In this document: positions 9,588 through 17,501 of the stretch, piece after piece
Position numbering within the stretch: position 1 is the first letter of the stretch
Layout: each line of letters begins with the position of its first letter
IMG/VR virus record: IMGVR_UViG_3300034093_001970
Location: 1 to 33,470 of that record
Reading direction: 5' to 3' (one strand)
DNA: 33,470 bases
From: a virus
Notes under the pieces: generated by a model
Database searches by the model: none
Told to the model about the DNA's origin: nothing
What the model saw: the letters and a program-made list of their open reading frames with translations, nothing else
Position numbers and translations under genes: made by a program

Positions 9588-11363
9588 ATGATAAAACTAA
9601 ATAACCAACAAATCAACGAAAAAATTGATTTTATTAAGAATTACATCACATCGCAAAATGCAGCAGATGGTTCAACATTAGATGCTAATGCTAATGTCTC
9701 AAATAAAAACATTGCAACCATGGAGGCTGAAATCAATAAGGATATTTATATCCAAATAAATAGGACTTTAGTTTCTAAGAAAATACGGGATATATTTGGT
9801 GAAGATTTAGCAAAGGAATACAATAGACAGATTGAGGAGCATGAGATATATTGTCATGATGAAACATCATTGAAACCATATTGTGCATCAATAAATATGT
9901 ATCCCTTTTTATTACATGGGCTAACTACATTAGGTGGGGAAAGTAAAGCACCACAACACCTTGAGAGTTTTTGTGGTTCTTTTATAAATTTAGTATTTGC
10001 AATTTCATCACAATTTGCTGGTGCGATAGCTACTGTTGAATTTTTAATGTATTTTGATTATTTTGCAAGAAAAGATTACGGTGATTCATATTTAGAAACA
10101 CACACTAAGATTATTGAGAATAGTTTACAACATGTAGTTTATGCCATAAATCAACCAGCTGCAGCTAGAGGATATCAGTCGGTTTTTTGGAATTTATCTA
10201 TTTACGATAAGTATTATTTTGAAAGCTTATTTGGGGATTTTGTTTTTCCTGATATGTCTAAACCTTCTATTACCAGTATTAGTACCTTACAAAGTTTTTT
10301 TATGTCATGGTTTAATAAAGAAAGAGAAAAAGCATTATTAACATTTCCTGTGGTAACCGCAGCAATGTTAATAAAAAATGATGAAACTCTGGATAAGGAT
10401 TTTTCTGGGATGTGTGCAAAAGAATTATCAGAAGGTAATTCATTTTTTATTTATCAATCAGAAAATGCTGATAGTTTAGCTTCTTGTTGTAGATTAAGAA
10501 ATGAAATTTCTGATAATACATTTAGTTATTCTTTAGGTGCTGGTGGTGTATCCACAGGGTCAATTAATGTTATTACTATAAATTTTAATCGGATGATTCA
10601 ATTAAATTTGGACATAAAGTCTGAAATTAATAAAATACATAAATATCAAGTGGCATATAGGAAATTAATGGAGGAATATCAGATTAATGGTATGTTACCA
10701 GTTTATAATGCGAAATTTATTACATTAGATAAACAATTTCTAACTATCGGTATAAATGGTATGGCTGAGGCTGCTGAATTTAATGGTATTACAATAGGTA
10801 ATAATCAAGAATACAAAGATTATGTTAATAAACACCTTAAAGTAATCTACGAAGCAAATAAAGTAGCAAAAAAAATATATGGTTATATGTTTAATACTGA
10901 ATTCGTTCCTGCTGAAAATTTAGGTATTAAGAATTCTAATTGGGATAAGGTAGATGGTTTTAATGTTAAAAGAGATTGTTATAATTCCTATTTTTATTTA
11001 GTTGAGGATTCTAATATTAATCTTATTGATAAGGTTATCTTACATGGAAAAGAAATGATTCAATATCTTGATGGTGGTTCAGCTTTACATTTAAACCTTG
11101 AGGAATATGCAAGTAAGGAGGCTTTTGAGAAACTATTGAACGTTACTGCTAAAGCTGGTTGTAATTATTTCTGTTTTAATATAAAAATAACAATTTGTAA
11201 CGTTTGTGAACATATTGATAAAAGAACAGTATATCAATGTCCTAATTGTAGTTCAGATAATGTTGACCATGCAACTAGGATTATTGGCTATCTAAAGAGA
11301 ATTACTAGTTTCTCAAGTGGTAGACAAAAAGAGGCTTTTAGGAGACATTATCATTTAAATTAA
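9588..11363 (+). CDS. nrdD: Anaerobic ribonucleoside-triphosphate reductase, large subunit (class III)
   Basis: A 591-residue glycyl-radical enzyme that reduces ribonucleoside triphosphates to deoxyribonucleotides without oxygen. The active-site pair is SCCR with C300/C301, as in T4 NrdD. A C-terminal zinc site has two CxxC pairs (about C537/C540 and C551/C554), followed by the glycyl-radical loop RIIGYLKR with G567. The start at 9588 is preferred to the earlier TTG at 9498: the extra 30 codons lack family resemblance and contain the TATCTTTG promoter element. The nrdG start overlaps its stop (TAATG), so activase synthesis is probably coupled. It lies on the opposite strand inside the tail-gene block, apart from the class I nrdA/nrdB, so the phage carries both aerobic and anaerobic dNTP routes. 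Confidence 0.97.
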   Translation: MIKLNNQQINEKIDFIKNYITSQNAADGSTLDANANVSNKNIATMEAEINKDIYIQINRTLVSKKIRDIFGEDLAKEYNRQIEEHEIYCHDETSLKPYCASINMYPFLLHGLTTLGGESKAPQHLESFCGSFINLVFAISSQFAGAIATVEFLMYFDYFARKDYGDSYLETHTKIIENSLQHVVYAINQPAAARGYQSVFWNLSIYDKYYFESLFGDFVFPDMSKPSITSISTLQSFFMSWFNKEREKALLTFPVVTAAMLIKNDETLDKDFSGMCAKELSEGNSFFIYQSENADSLASCCRLRNEISDNTFSYSLGAGGVSTGSINVITINFNRMIQLNLDIKSEINKIHKYQVAYRKLMEEYQINGMLPVYNAKFITLDKQFLTIGINGMAEAAEFNGITIGNNQEYKDYVNKHLKVIYEANKVAKKIYGYMFNTEFVPAENLGIKNSNWDKVDGFNVKRDCYNSYFYLVEDSNINLIDKVILHGKEMIQYLDGGSALHLNLEEYASKEAFEKLLNVTAKAGCNYFCFNIKITICNVCEHIDKRTVYQCPNCSSDNVDHATRIIGYLKRITSFSSGRQKEAFRRHYHLN

Positions 11364-11827
11364 TGAAATATTATTCATATGATATAATATTACAAGAGGT
11401 ACCTAATGAAATTAGTTTAAGTTTTTCTATTACGGGTTGTAATTTAATGTGTGTTGGTTGTCATTCAGCTCATCTATGGAAAAAAGATTCTGGTTTACAT
11501 CTGGATGAAAATGAATTTAAAGAAATTATTTACAAATATAAAGACTTTATTACTTGTATTGTTTTTATGGGTGGTGAATGGTATAAAGAAGAGTTAATTA
11601 ATCTACTCAAAATTTCAAAAACGGTTTTTAATTTAAAAACTTGTCTTTATAGTGGACTGGATGATGTTGATGATAAAATAAAAGAACAATTAACATTTCT
11701 TAAAACTGGTAAATGGGATAGAAATCTAGGTGGACTTGATTCATTAAAAACAAATCAGAGATTTATTGATGTTGTCAACAATAAGAATTTGAATTATCTT
11801 TTTCATGAGAAGGAAGCCTCAGTATGA
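11363..11827 (+). CDS. nrdG: Anaerobic ribonucleotide reductase activating protein (radical SAM)
   Basis: A 154-residue radical SAM activase that uses S-adenosylmethionine and a [4Fe-4S] cluster to generate the glycyl radical on NrdD. The cluster motif CxxxCxxC is at C26, C30 and C33 (GCNLMCVGCH), and the GGEW segment near residue 70 matches the SAM-binding GGE motif. Length is normal for the small NrdG activases of bacteria and T4-like phages. Its ATG shares one base with the nrdD stop. A short hairpin with a T run overlaps the stop codon and may terminate the two-gene transcript before it meets the convergent gene at 11859. Confidence 0.95.
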   Translation: MKYYSYDIILQEVPNEISLSFSITGCNLMCVGCHSAHLWKKDSGLHLDENEFKEIIYKYKDFITCIVFMGGEWYKEELINLLKISKTVFNLKTCLYSGLDDVDDKIKEQLTFLKTGKWDRNLGGLDSLKTNQRFIDVVNNKNLNYLFHEKEASV

Positions 11828-11841
11828 CCTCCTTTTTTTTA
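11810..11841 (+). terminator. Probable terminator after nrdG
   Basis: AAGGAAG (11810-11816) can pair with CCTCCTT (11828-11834) with a single A/C mismatch, followed by a run of T to 11841. The hairpin includes the nrdG stop codon. The stem is short, so termination efficiency is uncertain. Confidence 0.5.
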
Positions 11842-11858
11842 ATCTTAACTTTATATTA

Positions 11859-12671
11859 TTATATCTTTTTTTTATTTTTAATAGTATGTGCAACCTCTAA
11901 TTCAGGTTCTTTAACTGGTTCTTTTAATGCAACTGGTTCTTGTCTAGCTTTTTGTTTATCTAATTCTTTTTGTTTCTCCAAATTATCCTTTTCTGACTTC
12001 TTAATTAATGTCTTATCGATAATTTCATAGTTTTCATCATCAACCTTTCCTAAATTATAAAAATCAAACCCTTCTAATACAACAATCTTTTGTTTTGGGA
12101 AGTTTCCAGTTGCAATTGCGGTACATGCTTGACCAATTACCTCAGTAAATAACGCTGGAATAGCCTCTTTAGGTGCTAATTTAGCATGTCTATTATATGA
12201 TGCAATCTCACCTTTAGCACCAAAATCATGTCCACCTAAAATATGTGCCATATAATCATGTATAGTTCTGAATACAATATTATCAGCCACAGAAAATACT
12301 GGATGTTCCGAATAATCAATTGATATTTTAAGAATTCCACTACTCTCAAATGAATTTCTCATCTCAGATGCGGTTTTATACTCATCACCTGGTTCTATAT
12401 ACTCAATTTTGAAGTCTCTACCCGCAATATTAATAGTTCCAACATCACTTTTATTATTAGTCGTGAATATTACATTAACTTTTGATAATAATCTCTGGAA
12501 TAAAGTGTAATTAGAGGCGTTTAATGCTTTCCAATGACTTAATACACTAGAATCATAGTCTTTGGCTTTTTCATATGCCTCAGCTACCAATTTTACATAT
12601 TCATCATAGTTCTTAAGAACCATCTTCTCCATTAATAATGATTCCCTAAGTCTCCTCCTAATTAAATCCAT
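11859..12671 (-). CDS. Unknown protein with His/Asp/Glu cluster (270 aa)
   Basis: Convergent with nrdG, 31 bases apart. After an Arg-rich N-terminus (MDLIRRRLRESLL) comes a predicted helical and mixed domain. Residues about 137-162 contain HDYMAHILGGHDFGAKGE followed by NRHAK, a compact set of His, Asp and Glu residues that could bind a metal ion or form an active site. The C-terminal 60 residues are highly charged and Pro/Glu/Lys-rich (KEPVKEPELE), probably a disordered tail. There is no signal peptide. I do not recognise the family; similar-looking proteins occur in other large phages. A metal-dependent enzyme or a virion-associated protein are both possible. Confidence 0.8.
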   Translation of the reverse strand: MDLIRRRLRESLLMEKMVLKNYDEYVKLVAEAYEKAKDYDSSVLSHWKALNASNYTLFQRLLSKVNVIFTTNNKSDVGTINIAGRDFKIEYIEPGDEYKTASEMRNSFESSGILKISIDYSEHPVFSVADNIVFRTIHDYMAHILGGHDFGAKGEIASYNRHAKLAPKEAIPALFTEVIGQACTAIATGNFPKQKIVVLEGFDFYNLGKVDDENYEIIDKTLIKKSEKDNLEKQKELDKQKARQEPVALKEPVKEPELEVAHTIKNKKKI

Positions 12672-12685
12672 AATATTACTTTATA

Positions 12686-12694
12686 TATAAATAT
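12686..12694 (-). promoter_or_regulatory. Recurrent ATATTTATA element
   Basis: The minus strand reads ATATTTATA 14 bases before the ATG at 12671, in the 24-base gap after the 121-aa gene. Same 9-mer as at 1245, 19333, 20320, 26388 and 31786. Confidence 0.3.
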
Positions 12695-12695
12695 A

Positions 12696-13061
12696 TTATT
12701 TAACTGGAAAAACTTTGGATGTTTCCTTATCTATCACTAAAACTGTTTCTTGCTTAAAACTTTCTTTTATGTCCTTTGCAAATGATATTGCAATAGTAAT
12801 GTCTTTGGTAATGACCGTAATGGATTTAATCCTCTCTTCGTGAATTATATTTTCATCAGATTTATATAAACCACTAATCGATTTATTGAAGTTTAATCCA
12901 CTAATATTATAATACTGGGATATTATATTTTTTAATTTTTTATTATTATATATAATATTCCTTAATGTTTCAATTTTCATTAAAACAAAATTCCATAAAG
13001 GATATCTATGAAGTTTTATAGAATTAACCTTTATGGAATATAATATTTCGAATGACTTCAT
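12696..13061 (-). CDS. Small unknown protein (121 aa)
   Basis: Lys/Ile/Asn-rich basic protein of 121 residues starting MKSFEILYSIKV. The C-terminal half has alternating hydrophobic strands (SITVITKDITIAISF) and ends VIDKETSKVFPVK. It lies 4 bases after the lipoprotein gene and 24 bases before the 270-aa gene, so it is probably in one transcript with them. No signal peptide, membrane segment or motif gives a function. The clean frame and tight spacing are the main support. Confidence 0.6.
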   Translation of the reverse strand: MKSFEILYSIKVNSIKLHRYPLWNFVLMKIETLRNIIYNNKKLKNIISQYYNISGLNFNKSISGLYKSDENIIHEERIKSITVITKDITIAISFAKDIKESFKQETVLVIDKETSKVFPVK

Positions 13062-13065
13062 TTAT

Positions 13066-13563
13066 TTATGGTATTGGGTGAAAAACATAATTAGGACCTT
13101 CATTAGCTTCATTCATCATTAATCTAAATGGTGAATCAAATAATGTTGTGACATCCCAATGGAATTCTGCATTTGGAAATAAAACATCAGAAAAATGAAT
13201 ATTAATACTACATTTTCTAATATTTCCTTTATTATCTTTTTTAGTTTTATTGAATTCCCATGTACCACTATGGTATTTAAAATTAGGATTACTATAGGCA
13301 ACCGCAGTACTACTTCTCCAGTTAAATGTACCATCAGATTTAAATTCAACAAAACAAGAATCGCCATTACTAGTTCCAGTTGGATTATAGTACCATTTAA
13401 CATCAAGAACTTTGGTTAAATCCCATGTTGCACAGTTACATGTGTCTGTTGATACAATCGGTGTTGGGTCTGGCGTAGGTGCTGGTTCTGGTGTTAATTT
13501 CTCCTTTTTACATGATACCATCATCACCATCATTGTCGCTAAAATAATTACTAAATTTTTCAT
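13066..13563 (-). CDS. Phage-encoded lipoprotein
   Basis: A 165-residue protein with a classical lipoprotein signal: basic start MKN, hydrophobic Met/Val core, then VSC with C18 as the lipid-attachment Cys, followed by KKEK. This Cys-plus-charged start is common in Bacteroidota surface lipoproteins. A Pro/Thr/Glu linker (EPAPTPDPTP) precedes a compact domain with C43/C45 and aromatic residues such as FKSDGTFNW and SGTWEF, which resembles the lipocalin-like lipoproteins of Bacteroidota. Located between baseplate genes. Family knowledge suggests possible roles in blocking reinfection (as T5 Llp does), altering the surface, or being host-derived cargo; none is shown by the sequence. A near-match TATCTTTA promoter element lies upstream at 13595-13602. 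Confidence 0.8.
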   Translation of the reverse strand: MKNLVIILATMMVMMVSCKKEKLTPEPAPTPDPTPIVSTDTCNCATWDLTKVLDVKWYYNPTGTSNGDSCFVEFKSDGTFNWRSSTAVAYSNPNFKYHSGTWEFNKTKKDNKGNIRKCSINIHFSDVLFPNAEFHWDVTTLFDSPFRLMMNEANEGPNYVFHPIP

Positions 13564-13642
13564 GTTATTTATATGTTTTAATTGTTTAATAATGTAAAGA
13601 TATATAAAATATTTCTAATCTCCAAATTTATTTTAAAATAAT

Positions 13643-14612
13643 TTATATTATTATTGTATTAATAATTTTTTCACAGTTATTATCATCTACTACTTTAGCG
13701 GTGTAAGTACCAGCAGCTAAACCTGTAAATGTTCCAGTGAAATTACTTACACCTTGTTGTACATTACCAATATAGATAGAATAAATTAATATACCAAAAC
13801 CACCAGATGCTGTTAATTGTATTGTACCATCAGCATTATTTGCAGTATGTGCAGTATGAGTTTCACTAAATGTAATAGCAGTAGGTTCACTCACTATTAA
13901 ATTATTATAGGTTAGTGTTTGATTAATAGCATCAATAACTTCTACTGAGTATGTATCCGCAAATAAAAATTCAATATTCCGTGTTGTTGCAATAATATTA
14001 TTACTTCCATCTCTCCATTTAAAGCTATATGGTCCTACACCACCACTTGGGCTTGGATTTATTGTGATTTTACCTGTATTACCACCATTACAAGTATTAT
14101 TAATAATAACTGGTGTTGGTACTACCAATGCTGCGGGTTCATTAATAACAATATATGCTGTATTTTGATAACTTTGTGTTGGTGAACTACTATCAGTCAC
14201 TTCAATTATATAATTCCCTGGTACTAAACCAGTAAATTGTACACTAAAACTAAAATTACCAGTTGGTATAAAAGTATTAGATGGTCCAGAAATAATTTGT
14301 GCATTATATGGTGCAGTACCGCCTCTAGGGGTTATTATAATTTTACCATCATTTGATGCATTTTGTGTGGTATCAGTTGGTAATGAATCGAAAGTTAAGG
14401 CAAGTGGTTGTCCTACTTCGAATGAACGACTTACCATTGCACCTGTTGAATCTTTAACTACTACTGTATAATTACCTGCAGATAATAATGAAATATCCTG
14501 TGTTGTTGCACCATTACTCCATAGATAAGTAAATGGTGCGATACCGCCAATCATAGTAATGTCAATAGAGCCATCACTTCCATTAATTGTGGTTACCGCA
14601 TTTACTTCACCT
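13643..14612 (-). repeat. Four SprB-like protein repeats (coding)
   Basis: C-terminal ~320 residues of the 1186-aa protein. Each unit has a Gly/Asp-rich strand (SDGSIDIT, NDGKIIIT, NTGKITIN, ADGTIQLT), a GG.xPY/F-type strand, and a closing strand of the form AGxYxVxVxD or PGNYIIEVTD. Units begin near residues 866, 930, 1020 and 1110. The pattern fits SprB repeats; copies are diverged rather than recently duplicated. Confidence 0.75.
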
Positions 14613-17203
14613 TTAATAATAAAATTATTTTGTTTTTTTACTGTACATTTAGCAAAATATTTACTATTAGCTTTATCTAATGCTGATTTTCCTGGTGTTA
14701 TTCCGAAATAAAAATATAAAGAATTACCTTTTGGTAATTGTACATTACCATATGTAGTAAAATTCCTAAAATTAGTATATTCAGTACCATTAAAATTATC
14801 GTTTGTGCTTGCTAATTGTGTACCTTGATTTATTGATATGAATTTCTTTCTTATTAAATGGTTGTCAATATCATTATTATCAATAATAGAATTATCATTT
14901 GGTGTCTCATCTAAATCAACACCTAATTCACATATTCTTTTATTATTTTGGCAATGTGTAGTATCTACAGTTACTCCAAGACAACTAACATCCATTAATA
15001 ATGGGTCAATTCCTGTAACACCATCATTACTTGTAAAATCAGGTCTTTTATATGTTGTAGTTAATAATTCTGGATACATAACAGGTACGTTTTCATAATC
15101 ACAATTAACAATAGACCCTAATGAAACGATATTAACTGGGAATAATGGGACATTTCCTTTATGTGTTACTGCAGCATAATATAAATCATAATCACCATTA
15201 TCTAATTTTACTCTTTTTACTAATCCTTCTCTTATGTTTATTTCATCAGTAGTATCAAATGAAAGTGTAGCAGTACATCCATCGGCAATATAATTGGTAT
15301 CACAATCATTTTGACTATTACTATCAAAATCATCACAATCAAAATCACATAAAATTTCATCAATTACTACCTTACCAGAAACAATTGTTTTTTTCTTCCT
15401 ATATTTTAATAATGGTAAATAAATAATACCATTTATCCAATCATTAAAGAATTGGAATTTAAACACATTTAGAGCATCAGCTAATGCAACGCTTATACAA
15501 TTAGAGAAATCATCAATATCAGTATGATTGGAGATGCCAGTATGTTCTTTTTCTGATTCAGTTAATCCATATCCTACACATCCTGGTGCATATTCTACTT
15601 CACCACATTTTATTGGAATACATGCAATAAAATCAGGGTCAGGAATAGGTGGTATTGATTTTTCTCCACCACCGAAAAAAGCACTAATAGCATTAACAAT
15701 ACTATTAACAAAATCAATAATAACATTTAATGCATCAATAATTAATCTTACTACAACAATAATCGCATTAATTAATGGTATTATAGCAAAATTAATAACA
15801 TATACAATTGATGCTATAATTTGTAAAATAATACAAAGATAAGTAAATATGGGATTAACGTTCGTATCAACTCTATTAAATGGAAATGGCTGATGAGTAC
15901 CTGGGTTTTCATCAACATCTTTTATTGCGGTATAATAATATCCAGCACTTGGTGTTCTTTGGAATCTAGGTATAAATTGTTTTGTTGTATATAGTTTATT
16001 CCAATGTAATTCTTTAAAAGTTTCATTTTGGATAATTGGGGTGTCAACTCCGAAAGAGTAATTCCCTTCTCCATTTGTTGGGTTATTGGGGATGAGGAAT
16101 GCAGCTCTAGTTCTTCGCATCGATTCCCCTCCTGTGATATCCATGGTTAATTTCAATCTGACATTTGCTCTAGTTGGTATACCTTTAGTTGGGTCTTCCG
16201 ATGGTATTAGATTACCAAATTCATCAGTAACAACATAATCAAGATTCATTGGGATTTGGTAGGAATAAGTTCCATCAGTATCAATACTTTCCACAGAAAA
16301 TTCTTCTACTTGTCCATCATAAGTTTCTCTAATCATTTGAATTAGACCTTCTCCAGTAGTGGTTTCGGATAAATTACCCATTTTTTTTCTTGGTCTACAT
16401 TCTTTACTCAATGAATTAGCTTCATTATCAGAGAATATACTCCCCATCATTATAGCACTTGGCTGTATATTATAAGGGATAGTTAAATCTACTCTAGTAA
16501 TACCCATATCAGTATTATCTACATCAGACCAGAATGGTACTACATTAACACCTCTATTAACCGTTTTAATCTGTGGTAATGAATCTAGGTTTACAGAAGA
16601 TTTAAATTTAGTACTACTTTCAAATTGACTTATATTAGAACCATTACGAATTAAATCATATGGTTTCTGTGAAAGTAATCCAATATCACTAATATCACAA
16701 TCCATATGTAATATATGATTACCAACTGGTACTCCCATTAACATGAAATCTCCAGCGTGATTTGTTATCGTAGTGTATTTATAATATTTGTCATGAATCT
16801 CTAATAAAGTATCATTATCTAATATTCTTCTTTTTGAGGGAAATGTACCAACTGGCGTATGACAAGTACTTTGACTATCTTCTGGTAATAAATTATATCT
16901 TATACCTTCTTTATTTTTATCACTAAATATATTTTGATAGGGATATATAGATTTTATTGCTTCATTATTAGAATCTTCATCTGTTAATGGAATAAATATC
17001 GATACTCTACAATTAGGTACTCCAACATTACTTAATGTAACTCTACCCACAACACAACCATAATCAGCTGAGAAATTTTTATATACATCCTCCTGAGAAA
17101 TTTTAAGTGATAAAATCTCCAAGAAATTAAATTCTTGCTTAAATGGTATTTTTATGTATTGGTCTTTACCAAGTTCAGTTCTTATTCTAATTGTATCACT
17201 CAT
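13643..17203 (-). CDS. Large baseplate-module protein with hydrophobic segment and SprB-like repeats (1186 aa)
   Basis: It sits directly downstream of gp6 and the small membrane protein, where T4 has gp7, but resemblance to gp7 is not evident. The N-terminal region includes CVVGRVTLSNVGVPNCRVSI and NHAGDFMLMGVPVGNHIL, the style of carboxypeptidase-regulatory-like beta-sandwich domains. Residues about 457-515 are a long, strongly hydrophobic, Ile/Val-rich stretch ending in AISAFFGGG, enough for one or two membrane passes. A Cys/Asp-rich region follows (CDFDCDDFDSNSQND). From about residue 864 to the end are four imperfect repeats of roughly 80 residues with SDGSIDIT, APFTYLWSNG and AGNYTVVVKD, matching the SprB repeat of flavobacterial gliding adhesins. 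Possible roles: host binding through the repeats and envelope insertion through the hydrophobic stretch. Both are inference. Confidence 0.85.
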   Translation of the reverse strand: MSDTIRIRTELGKDQYIKIPFKQEFNFLEILSLKISQEDVYKNFSADYGCVVGRVTLSNVGVPNCRVSIFIPLTDEDSNNEAIKSIYPYQNIFSDKNKEGIRYNLLPEDSQSTCHTPVGTFPSKRRILDNDTLLEIHDKYYKYTTITNHAGDFMLMGVPVGNHILHMDCDISDIGLLSQKPYDLIRNGSNISQFESSTKFKSSVNLDSLPQIKTVNRGVNVVPFWSDVDNTDMGITRVDLTIPYNIQPSAIMMGSIFSDNEANSLSKECRPRKKMGNLSETTTGEGLIQMIRETYDGQVEEFSVESIDTDGTYSYQIPMNLDYVVTDEFGNLIPSEDPTKGIPTRANVRLKLTMDITGGESMRRTRAAFLIPNNPTNGEGNYSFGVDTPIIQNETFKELHWNKLYTTKQFIPRFQRTPSAGYYYTAIKDVDENPGTHQPFPFNRVDTNVNPIFTYLCIILQIIASIVYVINFAIIPLINAIIVVVRLIIDALNVIIDFVNSIVNAISAFFGGGEKSIPPIPDPDFIACIPIKCGEVEYAPGCVGYGLTESEKEHTGISNHTDIDDFSNCISVALADALNVFKFQFFNDWINGIIYLPLLKYRKKKTIVSGKVVIDEILCDFDCDDFDSNSQNDCDTNYIADGCTATLSFDTTDEINIREGLVKRVKLDNGDYDLYYAAVTHKGNVPLFPVNIVSLGSIVNCDYENVPVMYPELLTTTYKRPDFTSNDGVTGIDPLLMDVSCLGVTVDTTHCQNNKRICELGVDLDETPNDNSIIDNNDIDNHLIRKKFISINQGTQLASTNDNFNGTEYTNFRNFTTYGNVQLPKGNSLYFYFGITPGKSALDKANSKYFAKCTVKKQNNFIIKGEVNAVTTINGSDGSIDITMIGGIAPFTYLWSNGATTQDISLLSAGNYTVVVKDSTGAMVSRSFEVGQPLALTFDSLPTDTTQNASNDGKIIITPRGGTAPYNAQIISGPSNTFIPTGNFSFSVQFTGLVPGNYIIEVTDSSSPTQSYQNTAYIVINEPAALVVPTPVIINNTCNGGNTGKITINPSPSGGVGPYSFKWRDGSNNIIATTRNIEFLFADTYSVEVIDAINQTLTYNNLIVSEPTAITFSETHTAHTANNADGTIQLTASGGFGILIYSIYIGNVQQGVSNFTGTFTGLAAGTYTAKVVDDNNCEKIINTIII

Positions 17204-17205
17204 AA

Positions 17206-17490
17206 TTATTTTATATCTACAATCTCATATTCTTCATTATTATCTTCTGTTATTTCAGAATCATCATCTTTCTTCGTAAATTTATTTATTATTTTAGCGA
17301 AGAATTGTGCTAAATCGAATGATTTACCAGTTATTTTTTGTTTGATGATTATATAAAAAACAAAAGGTATTAATATCGGTGATAATAATATAAAAAAAAC
17401 TACAAACATGAATGTACTACCAATAAACCCATTCGGTCTTTGTGCCAAACGTTCAGCAGTACCTTTATCTCCTTTACAATTACACGCCAT
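17206..17490 (-). CDS. Small membrane protein in baseplate operon (94 aa)
   Basis: Begins MACNCKGDKG with C3 and C5, then has one long hydrophobic segment at about residues 22-50 (FMFVVFFILLSPILIPFVF, with two prolines in the middle), followed by a basic and finally very acidic tail (DDDSEITEDNNEE). This predicts a single membrane pass or a short hairpin with a charged cytoplasmic tail. It lies 11 bases after gp6 and 2 bases before the 1186-aa protein, so it is embedded in the baseplate operon. Holin-like size and layout are possible, but operon position argues as well for a partner of the hydrophobic segment of its large neighbour. Confidence 0.75.
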   Translation of the reverse strand: MACNCKGDKGTAERLAQRPNGFIGSTFMFVVFFILLSPILIPFVFYIIIKQKITGKSFDLAQFFAKIINKFTKKDDDSEITEDNNEEYEIVDIK

Positions 17491-17501
17491 AAAACAATAT
17501 A

